This document shows, piece by piece, positions 1 through 5,762 of a stretch of DNA of 10,000 bases (position 1 is the first letter of the stretch; each line of letters opens with the position of its first letter). This DNA is from Chloroflexota bacterium (GTDB taxonomy: Bacteria; Chloroflexota; Anaerolineae; Anaerolineales; Villigracilaceae). The notes beneath the pieces are model-generated. The model was given only the letters and a program-made list of their open reading frames with translations. It made no database searches and was not told the DNA's origin. The translations under genes and the position numbers were made by a program. The DNA is taken from contig JAIWOB010000139.1 in NCBI GenBank assembly GCA_020217065.1, positions 1 to 10,000 of the forward strand. Direction: 5' to 3'.

Positions 1-6
1 TATAAA

Positions 7-1581
7 ATGACAAATTTTAGGCTCACTTACTCAACCATGTTCAACCCGCCGGAAGAATTGCACAGCGGCTTTGATAAAGCCGTGGAAAAACTCAAGCAAA
101 ACTTGGGCAAGGAATACGATATGTTTATCGGCGGCAGGGACGTGAAATCGGACAAGACCTATAACGACCACTCCCCGGTGAACACCGATTGGGTCTTGGC
201 GAAGATTCAGCGCGGACACGCCGAACACGCTCAACAGGCGCTGGAAGCGGCGCGCAAGGCTTTCCCCGCCTGGAGCCGCACGCCGTGGCAAAAGCGCGTG
301 GAACTTCTGCGAAAGGCGGCGTCGCTCATCGAAGAACGCATCTTCGATTTGGGCGCGGCGATGGCGTTAGAAGTGGGCAAAAATCGCATGGAGTCGCTGG
401 GCGACGTGCAGGAGACCGCCGACCTCATTTATTACTCCTGCCTTCAAATGGAAAAAAACAATGGCTACATCGTCGAAATGGGCAGAGACCCGCTCGTTGG
501 CTATGAATCGCGCAACGTCTCGATTCTGCGACCTTACGGGGTATGGCTGGTCATCTCGCCGTTCAACTTCCCCTTTGCGCTCACAGGGGGACCGATGGGG
601 GCGGCGCTGGCGGCGGGCAACACGGTCGTCGTCAAGCCCGCCACCGATACCGCCTGGGTCGCCCGCCTTTTGATTGACTGCTTCCGCGACGCGGGCTTTC
701 CCGACGGCGTGGTCAACTTCGTCACGGGAGCCGGCTCGGTGGTAGGTCAGGCGCTGATTGACAGCCCCGAAGTGGCGGGCGTGACCTTCACCGGCTCCTT
801 CGACGTGGGCATGAAGATGTACCAGAACTTCGGCAAACGGAGCTACGTCCGCCCGTTGATTCTGGAATTGGGCGGCAAGAACCCGGTTATCGTTTCGGAA
901 AAGGCGGATTTGGAACGCGCCGCGATTGGAATCACGCGCTCGGCGTTTGGCTTGCAGGGACAAAAATGCTCCGCCGCTTCACGCATCCTGATAGTGGATT
1001 CAGTTTACGAGGACCTGGTCAACCGCCTGAAAGACCTCGCCGGCAACCTGGTTATCGGCGACCCAACCGAACGCGCCACCTACACAGGACCCGTCATCAA
1101 CCTGGCGGCTTACAAAGACTTTCAGAATTACTGCGAAGAAATTCACCAAGACGGCGGCGTCTTCCTCACCGGCGGCAAGGTTAAAAGCGGCGGCATCTTC
1201 GACAAGGGGTATTTCTGCGAGCCGACCTTCGTCACCGACCTGCCGCTCAGCCATCGCTTGTGGCGGCATGAAATGTTCCTGCCCATCGCCACGATTGCAA
1301 AAGTCAAGAGTCTTGAAGACGCCATGCGCATCGCCAACGACGTGAATTACGGTCTGACCGCCGGGTTCTACGGCTCGCCCGAAGAGACCGAATGGTTCTT
1401 CGACAACATTGAAGCCGGCGTGACCTACGCCAACCGCCCGCAAGGAGCGACGACAGGCGCGTGGCCGGGCTTTCAACCTTTTGGCGGCTGGAAAGGCTCC
1501 GGCTCCAGCGGCAAAAACGCCGGCGGACATTACTACGTGCCGCTCTACATGCGCGAACAGGTGAGGGTGGTAGTGAAGTAG
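7..1581 (+). CDS. Aldehyde dehydrogenase, probable L-glutamate gamma-semialdehyde (pyrroline-5-carboxylate) dehydrogenase
   Basis: This is a complete 524-residue member of the NAD(P)-dependent aldehyde dehydrogenase superfamily. All core motifs are visible: catalytic Asn187 in SPFNFPF, Lys210 in VVVKPA, the FTGS turn at 261-264, the general base Glu287 in LELGGKNP, the nucleophile Cys321 in GQKCSA, and Glu422 in HEMFLP where cofactor ribose is normally held. The C-terminal FQPFGGWKGSGSSGKNAGG resembles RocA/PutA-type enzymes, which oxidise glutamate semialdehyde to glutamate in proline and arginine breakdown. Family membership is certain; the substrate is inferred from overall resemblance. 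Length fits the RocA class. ATG at 7 is used because the residues between it and a second ATG at 37 look like part of the conserved N-terminus, but the upstream region is missing, so the ribosome binding site cannot be checked. No proline dehydrogenase gene is visible nearby. The gene appears to be transcribed alone, with a terminator following. Confidence 0.88.
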   Translation: MTNFRLTYSTMFNPPEELHSGFDKAVEKLKQNLGKEYDMFIGGRDVKSDKTYNDHSPVNTDWVLAKIQRGHAEHAQQALEAARKAFPAWSRTPWQKRVELLRKAASLIEERIFDLGAAMALEVGKNRMESLGDVQETADLIYYSCLQMEKNNGYIVEMGRDPLVGYESRNVSILRPYGVWLVISPFNFPFALTGGPMGAALAAGNTVVVKPATDTAWVARLLIDCFRDAGFPDGVVNFVTGAGSVVGQALIDSPEVAGVTFTGSFDVGMKMYQNFGKRSYVRPLILELGGKNPVIVSEKADLERAAIGITRSAFGLQGQKCSAASRILIVDSVYEDLVNRLKDLAGNLVIGDPTERATYTGPVINLAAYKDFQNYCEEIHQDGGVFLTGGKVKSGGIFDKGYFCEPTFVTDLPLSHRLWRHEMFLPIATIAKVKSLEDAMRIANDVNYGLTAGFYGSPEETEWFFDNIEAGVTYANRPQGATTGAWPGFQPFGGWKGSGSSGKNAGGHYYVPLYMREQVRVVVK

Positions 1582-1619
1582 TCTAATAGTCTAATAGTCT
1601 GACAGTCTCATAGTCTGCA
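1580..1619. repeat. Five tandem copies of an 8-bp unit, consensus AGTCTNAN
   Basis: Five consecutive 8-bp units begin at 1580, 1588, 1596, 1604 and 1612: AGTCTAAT twice, then AGTCTGAC, AGTCTCAT and AGTCTGCA. The first unit overlaps the TAG stop codon of the aldehyde dehydrogenase. The AGTCT core is invariant while the last three bases vary. It is a short tandem repeat between a stop codon and a terminator; no function is evident. Confidence 0.85.
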
Positions 1620-1627
1620 AATAATTG

Positions 1628-1659
1628 AAAGAGAGCCTCTTCTTGGGAGGCTCTCTTTT
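1628..1659 (+). terminator. Intrinsic terminator after the aldehyde dehydrogenase gene
   Basis: A perfect 12-bp stem pairs AAAGAGAGCCTC (1628-1639) with GAGGCTCTCTTT (1647-1658) around a 7-base loop, and a short T run (1656-1659) closes it. It lies about 45 bases past the stop codon of the gene at 7-1581 and should end that transcript. Confidence 0.85.
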
Positions 1660-1681
1660 CGCGCCGCTTATTTCTTCTCAC

Positions 1682-1710
1682 TTCTCACTCCCTTGTTCCA
1701 AAGGTAAAAT
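1682..1710 (+). promoter_or_regulatory. Candidate promoter for the small membrane protein and CoA-transferase A genes
   Basis: A -10-like TAAAAT (1705-1710) lies 17 bases after a weak -35-like TTCTCA (1682-1687). The -10 ends only 6 bases before the ATG at 1717, so transcription would start on or next to that codon and give a leaderless mRNA. A possible ribosome binding site, AAAGG at 1700-1704, is 12 bases from the ATG, which is rather far. The -35 part overlaps a CTTCTCA duplication at 1674-1687. Confidence 0.3.
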
Positions 1711-1716
1711 AAGCGC

Positions 1717-1989
1717 ATGGAGTCCGACGAGCCGCTCATCTACCGCGTAGGAATGTTTTTTTACGTCATCGGCGGGGGGGCGTTTCTTTTATTTGTCGTT
1801 TCGGATTTTGCCGAGAAACCTGAATTCGACTTTCTCTTTCTCTCGCTATTGATGATTGGCGTCGGGTGGATGCTTCGGCGCGGCAAGCCCGCCCCTCCTT
1901 CCGCCGGGCGCTTTGAATGGCTCAGAAAGAAACGCGAAGAAGCAAGAAACAAAAAACAATCCAAACAGGACGCAAAAAAGAAAAAATAA
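1717..1989 (+). CDS. Small membrane protein with two helices and a Lys-rich tail, function unknown
   Basis: This 90-residue protein is not one I recognise. It has two hydrophobic stretches, roughly residues 11-29 and 37-53, joined by a short acidic linker with DFAEKPEFDF. The remaining 35 residues or so form a strongly basic tail ending in KKKK. Basic residues after the second helix suggest that both termini face the cytoplasm. The tail is rich in Lys, Arg and Gln and could touch nucleic acid or membrane phospholipid, but that is speculation. Its stop codon is one base from the ATG of CoA-transferase subunit A, so the two are almost certainly co-transcribed and probably translationally coupled. 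No clear Shine-Dalgarno sequence is well placed for this gene. It is probably real because it fills the gap between terminator and operon exactly, but it could be lineage-specific. Confidence 0.7.
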   Translation: MESDEPLIYRVGMFFYVIGGGAFLLFVVSDFAEKPEFDFLFLSLLMIGVGWMLRRGKPAPPSAGRFEWLRKKREEARNKKQSKQDAKKKK

Positions 1990-1990
1990 C

Positions 1991-2893
1991 ATGTCAAAAA
2001 TCGCTTCCCTCAAACAAGCCATTGCAGAGTATGTCAGCGACGGCGATGTCGTTTACGCCGCAGGTTTCACTCATCTCATTCCCTTTGCCGCCGGGCATGA
2101 GATTATCCGCCAGGGCAGGAAAAATCTCACCCTTGCCCGCGCCACGCCCGATTTGATTTACGACCAAATGGTCGCCGCAGGCTGCGCGAAGAAGGTCATT
2201 TTCTCTTATATGGGGAATCCCGGCGTCGGCTCGCTGCGGATTGTCCGCGCCGCCATCGAAAAGGGGGAACTGGAATGGGAGGAATATTCGCACTTCGGGA
2301 TGATTACCCGCCTGCAGGCTGGCGCTTCGGGATTGCCCTTCCTGCCCATGAACCAGACCGGCGCGACCGACCTTGAAAAAGCCAACCCGCAAATCAAGCG
2401 CATCCCCGACCCATACGGCGGCAAGGATGTGATTGTCGTTCCGGCGTTGAATCCCGACGTGGCGATTGTCCACGTACAGCGGGCGGATGAGAACGGCAAC
2501 GCCCATTTGTGGGGCATCATCGGCGAACAAAAGGAAGCCGCCTTCGCTGCGAAAAAAGTCATCCTCACCGCCGAAGAAATCGTGGACGAATCCGTCATCC
2601 GCTCCGACCCAAACCGCACGATGATTCCCGCCAACATCGTGGACGCCGTATGCCACGTCCCCTACGCCTGCCATCCTTCTTATTCGCAAGGCTATTATGA
2701 CCGCGACAATGAGTTTTATCTTGCCTGGGATAAAATCAGCGAGTCGCGGGAAAGCGCGCAAGCCTACCTGGACGAATGGGTATTCGGAGTTAAGGACCGC
2801 GAGGAGTATTGGCGGAAACTCGGCGCAAAGGTTCACAAGCGGCTGAAAGTCAAGGCGAAGTACAGCGAGAAAATCAACTACGGAAAGTATTAG
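1991..2893 (+). CDS. CoA-transferase subunit A (family I, CatI/GctA type)
   Basis: This 300-residue protein is the alpha subunit of a two-subunit family I CoA-transferase, which moves CoA between a donor acyl-CoA and a carboxylic acid. Stretches that match remembered CatI (3-oxoadipate CoA-transferase) and GctA (glutaconate CoA-transferase) include GFTHLIP (25-31), HEIIRQGRKNLTL (36-48), TPDLIYDQM (52-60), NPGVGSL (76-82), GASGLPFLP (111-119), EEIVDESVIRSDP (195-207) and HPSYSQGYYDRDN (228-240). Family I places the catalytic Glu in the beta subunit, encoded here at 4934-5701. Resemblance to CatI seems closer than to GctA, but the substrate cannot be named from sequence alone, and no other beta-ketoadipate pathway gene is nearby. 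The start at 1991 fits the homologues' N-terminus. No good Shine-Dalgarno sequence precedes it, so translation probably depends on coupling to the gene that ends at 1989. Confidence 0.9.
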   Translation: MSKIASLKQAIAEYVSDGDVVYAAGFTHLIPFAAGHEIIRQGRKNLTLARATPDLIYDQMVAAGCAKKVIFSYMGNPGVGSLRIVRAAIEKGELEWEEYSHFGMITRLQAGASGLPFLPMNQTGATDLEKANPQIKRIPDPYGGKDVIVVPALNPDVAIVHVQRADENGNAHLWGIIGEQKEAAFAAKKVILTAEEIVDESVIRSDPNRTMIPANIVDAVCHVPYACHPSYSQGYYDRDNEFYLAWDKISESRESAQAYLDEWVFGVKDREEYWRKLGAKVHKRLKVKAKYSEKINYGKY

Positions 2894-2897
2894 ACGG

Positions 2898-2936
2898 ATA
2901 CGCTCTGTCGGGGACTAAGCCTCCGACAGAGCGTAT
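2898..2936. repeat. Strong hairpin (inverted repeat) between the CoA-transferase A and hydrolase genes
   Basis: ATACGCTCTGTCGG (2898-2911) is the exact reverse complement of CCGACAGAGCGTAT (2923-2936), and two further pairs (G-U and G-C) can extend the 14-bp stem inward. It starts 4 bases after the subunit A stop codon and ends 11 bases before the hydrolase ATG. There is no T run on either side, so it is not a canonical intrinsic terminator. It could stabilise the upstream message, limit read-through, or be a dispersed palindromic repeat. Confidence 0.85.
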
Positions 2937-2947
2937 GCAAATAGAGC

Positions 2948-3808
2948 ATGAGCGTTCCAAATTTCGATTACGGCGGCGAAGGCGCGCCGCTGCATTTTCT
3001 CCACGCTAACGGTTATCCGCCAGAATGCTACAAACCGTTATTGGAGTTGTTAAAAATTCGCTATCGCGTCTTTGGGATGAAACTGCGTCCGCTGTGGGAA
3101 AACACAACCCCCGAAGACCTGGACGCCTGGCATCCCCTCTCGGATGATTTGCTTCGTTTTCTCAACTCGAACCCAAGCGGCGTAAACAAAACCATTGTCG
3201 GCGTTGGGCACTCCGTCGGAGGCGTCGTCACTTTGAGAGCGGCGCTGCGAGAGCCGCAGCGATTCCGCGCGCTGATTTTGCTCGACCCGGTGTTGTTTGT
3301 ACCGGCGACTCTGACGGCATGGAAAATCGTCCGCGACCTCAAACTGGGACATAAATTTCACCCCAAAATCAAGGGGGCGCTCAAACGCCGCCGCGTCTTC
3401 GACAATTTGGACTTGGTCTTTCAAGGCTATCGTTCACGCGAAGTCTTCAAATACATGAGCGACGAAAGTCTGCGCGCTTACATTGCGGGCATTGTCAAGC
3501 CCAGGGCGGGCGGCGGATTTGAACTCGCCTATTCTCCGGAATGGGAAGCCCGCATCTACCTGACAGGCTTGCGCGATTTTGACCTCTGGCGCGGCTTGCC
3601 CAGCCTGCAAATTCCCACGCTTATCATCCGCGGCGCGGAAACCGACACATTTTTAGAGAACGCCGCCAAATTGGTCAAAAAGAAAAATCCTCAAATTCAG
3701 GTCGAGACGCTGGAACGCTGCACTCACCTTTTACCGCTGGAGCGTCCGCAGGAGGTCTTCGACCTGATTTGGAAGTTTTTAGAGGCGCTTTCCGCGCCCA
3801 ATCGTTAA
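2948..3808 (+). CDS. Alpha/beta-fold hydrolase
   Basis: This 286-residue protein has the alpha/beta-hydrolase fold. The oxyanion-hole region is HANGYP (19-24), the nucleophile elbow is GHSVGG with Ser89, the acid is probably Asp233 in RGAETDTF, and the catalytic His is His260 in CTHLLPLERP. A variable cap region lies at about 115-205 and is rich in Lys and Arg. There is no signal peptide, so the enzyme should be cytoplasmic. The family includes esterases, lactonases, thioesterases and C-C hydrolases; nothing visible fixes the substrate. Its place just after a CoA-transferase subunit hints at carboxylic-acid or acyl-CoA metabolism, but it does not look like the classic 3-oxoadipate enol-lactonase PcaD. 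The start at 2948 is needed to keep the first beta strand, yet it lacks a proper Shine-Dalgarno sequence and follows a 14-bp hairpin. It converges on the lipoprotein gene with a gap of only 5 bases. Confidence 0.88.
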   Translation: MSVPNFDYGGEGAPLHFLHANGYPPECYKPLLELLKIRYRVFGMKLRPLWENTTPEDLDAWHPLSDDLLRFLNSNPSGVNKTIVGVGHSVGGVVTLRAALREPQRFRALILLDPVLFVPATLTAWKIVRDLKLGHKFHPKIKGALKRRRVFDNLDLVFQGYRSREVFKYMSDESLRAYIAGIVKPRAGGGFELAYSPEWEARIYLTGLRDFDLWRGLPSLQIPTLIIRGAETDTFLENAAKLVKKKNPQIQVETLERCTHLLPLERPQEVFDLIWKFLEALSAPNR

Positions 3809-3813
3809 GCGCG

Positions 3814-4800
3814 CTACTTTATCATCGAGCAGCGCTGCGGCTCTTGATTGGTGCCTTTAAACCCAAAGACCTCGCGGCAGACCGTGTCCATGCCGTATAA
3901 CGCCTTAAGCGGGTAATGCGGGTCGCTGCGGACGGGAGACCCCGCTTCTTCTTCCGTAAAGCGGTCAACGTAATCGAGAGCCTCCACATCCCTGATTCCG
4001 CCATCCGCGAAGACGCCGTACATAAACTTCGCCCCCGCCAGCGAACGTTTGAAGGCAAATTGAACGGTGGCTTTATTGCCGGCGTTGACCCGCACCCAAG
4101 CCAGGTCAGGGTCGTCTTCAGGACCGCGCCCGCCGTCGAAAATCACCTTGTCATAGCCGTCGCCTGGAAGCGGAGCGTCCGACTTTTCGCCGGATAAGCC
4201 GCCAGTGTCGCGGTTGGTATCGCGGCGAACCTGCACGTTGTCGGTGGACCAGTTCGGCTTGTAAGGCGGATAGGCGACGATAAGGACGTCTCCAAAGCCG
4301 TCGCCTTCGATATCCAATTCAACGCCGTAATTAATTCCAACTTGATTGTTGGGGTTGGTGCCGACCAGCTCAATCGAAACGTAAAAAAACTTCTCGTCAT
4401 AAGCCAGATTGAAACTGGCGATGTCCATATCGGCTACGTAGGTCATATCTTGAAGAAAGGGACGCTCGAGGCGGTTGATGTCGTAGGCGTCGCCATAGGG
4501 CGCGTGCTTTTGCGGTCCAGTATCCGCCGAGACGACATCCACAATCAACTTTCCCGCCTTAACGTCCGTGGAGGGAATCAGCGAATGCGGCACCTCGATG
4601 GTGGGAGTCGGCAGTTCAGGCGTGGGCGAAGGGACTTCGGTTGCGGTCGCCAAGTTTGCGGGAGTCGGGGAAGGCGGCGGCAGCGTAGCGGAGGGGAGGT
4701 TTACAGGGGAGACAGAATTCGAGGGATTCGGCAGGTTGCACGCCAGGGCGGCAAAAACCAAAATCAGAAAAAAGGCAATGACGGGATTTTTTATTTTCAT
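3814..4800 (-). CDS. Secreted lipoprotein with Pro/Thr-rich linker, function unknown
   Basis: This 328-residue protein starts at the ATG at 4800, which has GAGGAG 7 bases upstream (4808-4813); an upstream in-frame extension lacks such support. The N-terminus is a lipoprotein signal: MKIKN, a hydrophobic core (about 7-20) and a lipobox-like ALAC with Cys21 as the likely lipid-modified residue. Residues 22-75 are rich in Pro, Thr and Ser, including PTPE and LPTPT, and look like a flexible spacer. The globular part (about 80-328) is rich in beta-type segments and holds a DIEGDGFGD stretch (163-171) that resembles an EF-hand-like calcium loop. Many Asp-Gly turns follow, and two Cys (308 and 324) could form a disulfide outside the membrane. 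I cannot assign the domain to a named family; a carbohydrate- or calcium-binding beta-sandwich is a guess. It has its own promoter and is convergent with the hydrolase. Confidence 0.85.
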   Translation of the reverse strand: MKIKNPVIAFFLILVFAALACNLPNPSNSVSPVNLPSATLPPPSPTPANLATATEVPSPTPELPTPTIEVPHSLIPSTDVKAGKLIVDVVSADTGPQKHAPYGDAYDINRLERPFLQDMTYVADMDIASFNLAYDEKFFYVSIELVGTNPNNQVGINYGVELDIEGDGFGDVLIVAYPPYKPNWSTDNVQVRRDTNRDTGGLSGEKSDAPLPGDGYDKVIFDGGRGPEDDPDLAWVRVNAGNKATVQFAFKRSLAGAKFMYGVFADGGIRDVEALDYVDRFTEEEAGSPVRSDPHYPLKALYGMDTVCREVFGFKGTNQEPQRCSMIK

Positions 4801-4820
4801 GGTTTCTCTCCTCAACAGCA

Positions 4821-4849
4821 ATTATCCTTCCTTTCCAATCTTCAATCAA
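4821..4849 (-). promoter_or_regulatory. Candidate sigma70-type promoter of the lipoprotein gene
   Basis: Read on the minus strand, TTGATT (4849-4844) and GATAAT (4826-4821) are separated by 17 bases, which is the optimal spacing. The -10 lies about 20 bases before the ATG at 4800, leaving room for a short leader that holds the GAGGAG ribosome binding site. Confidence 0.55.
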
Positions 4850-4874
4850 TAGGAATTCGGCTGTAATCCATCCC

Positions 4875-4903
4875 TTGCCAGAGCGGAAAAGTTCAGGCAC
4901 AAT
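4875..4903 (+). promoter_or_regulatory. Candidate sigma70-type promoter of the CoA-transferase B gene
   Basis: TTGCCA (4875-4880) and CACAAT (4898-4903) are 17 bases apart. They match the -35 consensus at 5 of 6 positions and the -10 consensus at 4 of 6. Transcription would start near 4910, leaving a leader of about 25 bases with GAGAGG at 4924-4929 before the ATG at 4934. The site is back to back with the lipoprotein promoter, with 25 bases between the two -35 elements. Confidence 0.5.
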
Positions 4904-4933
4904 AGCCGTCATCCTGAGATATCGAGAGGAAAA

Positions 4934-5701
4934 ATGAATTACTCTTCAGCCGAGTTGATGATTATCAATGCCGCGCGTTTACTGCGCGACGGCGATGTGG
5001 TTTTCGTGGGCGTGGGACAGCCCAACCTTGCCTGTAACTTAGCCAAACGAACTCACGCCCCCAACCTGGTGATGATTTACGAAGCCGGCGTCATTGGCGC
5101 GGAGCCGGCGCGGCTTCCGCTTTCCATCGGCGACCCCACCCTGGTGAGCGGTTCGCTTTCGGTGGTGAGCATGTACGACATTTTCGCCAATTACCTCCAG
5201 CGCGGAAACGTGGATGTAGGCTTCATGGGCGGGGCGCAAATTGACAAATACGGCAACATCAACGCCACTGTCATCGGCGGGTACGACCATCCTAAAGTCA
5301 GGCTGCCCGGCTCAGGCGGGTCGCAGGAAATTGCCGCCTGGGCAAACCGCTGCTATATCATGACCCCGCACCAAAAGCGCCGTTTTCCCGAAAAAGTGGA
5401 ATTCATGACCTCCGCCGGTTTCATCAACGGCAGGGGAAGCCGGGAAGCCGCCGGACTGCGCGGCGGCGGAATGCTGGCGGTGGTGACGGATATCGGCATC
5501 CTCGAACCAAACGAAGACGGCGAAATGATTCTAACGGCGCTGCACCCCGGCAAGACAGCGGAAGACGCCAAAGCCAACACCGGCTGGGATTTGAAGACCG
5601 CCGCTCAAGTCAAGGAAACCGCTCCTATCGGCGAAGAGGAGTTGCGGATTTTGCGCGAGGAACTCGACCCGAAGGGGATTTATCTAAAAGGCGCGGCGTA
5701 A
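4934..5701 (+). CDS. CoA-transferase subunit B (family I, CatJ/GctB type)
   Basis: This 255-residue protein is the beta subunit that carries the active site of a family I CoA-transferase. Glu50 in MIYEAGVIGAEP aligns with the catalytic Glu of GctB (in VESG) and CatJ (in YESG), which forms the glutamyl-CoA intermediate; its presence argues against the IpdB-type hydrolases that lack it. Other conserved stretches are LPLSIGD (61-67), GGAQIDKYGNIN (99-110), HPKVRLPGSGG (119-129) and the GILEPNEDGEM region near 190. The partner is almost certainly the product of 1991-2893, although a convergent-facing lipoprotein gene and a hydrolase gene lie between them. The start has GAGAGG at 4924-4929, 4 bases before the ATG. 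A very stable terminator begins at the stop codon, so this looks like a single-gene transcript with its own promoter. Substrate is undetermined: 3-oxoadipate, glutaconate or a related dicarboxylate are candidates by family. Confidence 0.9.
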   Translation: MNYSSAELMIINAARLLRDGDVVFVGVGQPNLACNLAKRTHAPNLVMIYEAGVIGAEPARLPLSIGDPTLVSGSLSVVSMYDIFANYLQRGNVDVGFMGGAQIDKYGNINATVIGGYDHPKVRLPGSGGSQEIAAWANRCYIMTPHQKRRFPEKVEFMTSAGFINGRGSREAAGLRGGGMLAVVTDIGILEPNEDGEMILTALHPGKTAEDAKANTGWDLKTAAQVKETAPIGEEELRILREELDPKGIYLKGAA

Positions 5702-5743
5702 AACAACGTCCCGAAGGCGTTTCAACCTTCGGGACGTTGTTTT
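5700..5743. terminator. Bidirectional intrinsic terminator between convergent genes
   Basis: AAAACAACGTCCCGAAGG (5700-5717) pairs perfectly with CCTTCGGGACGTTGTTTT (5726-5743): 18 bp around an 8-base loop. T-rich sequence follows on the plus strand (5739-5745), and the A run at 5700-5703 gives a short U run on the minus strand. It should stop transcripts of both CoA-transferase B and the convergent isomerase gene. The left arm begins inside the TAA stop codon of the former. Confidence 0.92.
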
Positions 5744-5762
5744 TATTATTCCCGGTTTCGCG

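Noticed and set aside
367..1530. Two long minus-strand frames (198 and 176 codons) inside the aldehyde dehydrogenase gene
   Set aside because: Both are antisense shadows of a gene with every catalytic motif intact; they have no plausible ribosome binding site or recognisable domain.
1580..1619. The short repeats considered as a CRISPR array or attachment site
   Set aside because: Units are 8 bp with no spacers, no cas genes are nearby, and there is no integrase or tRNA gene to support an attachment site.
1856..1990. A 45-residue N-terminal extension of CoA-transferase subunit A beginning at 1856
   Set aside because: The extension overlaps the small membrane protein gene in another frame and has no similarity to the N-terminus of CatI or GctA, which begin close to the ATG at 1991.
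1994..2836. A 280-codon open frame on the minus strand across the CoA-transferase A gene
   Set aside because: It is fully antisense to a clearly recognised gene, and its translation shows no family resemblance. Long antisense frames are expected from codon bias in GC-rich DNA.
3784..3816. A hairpin at the convergent ends of the hydrolase and lipoprotein genes
   Set aside because: Only a 5-bp GGCGC/GCGCC stem inside the coding end could be found, with no T run, so a terminator call is not supported.
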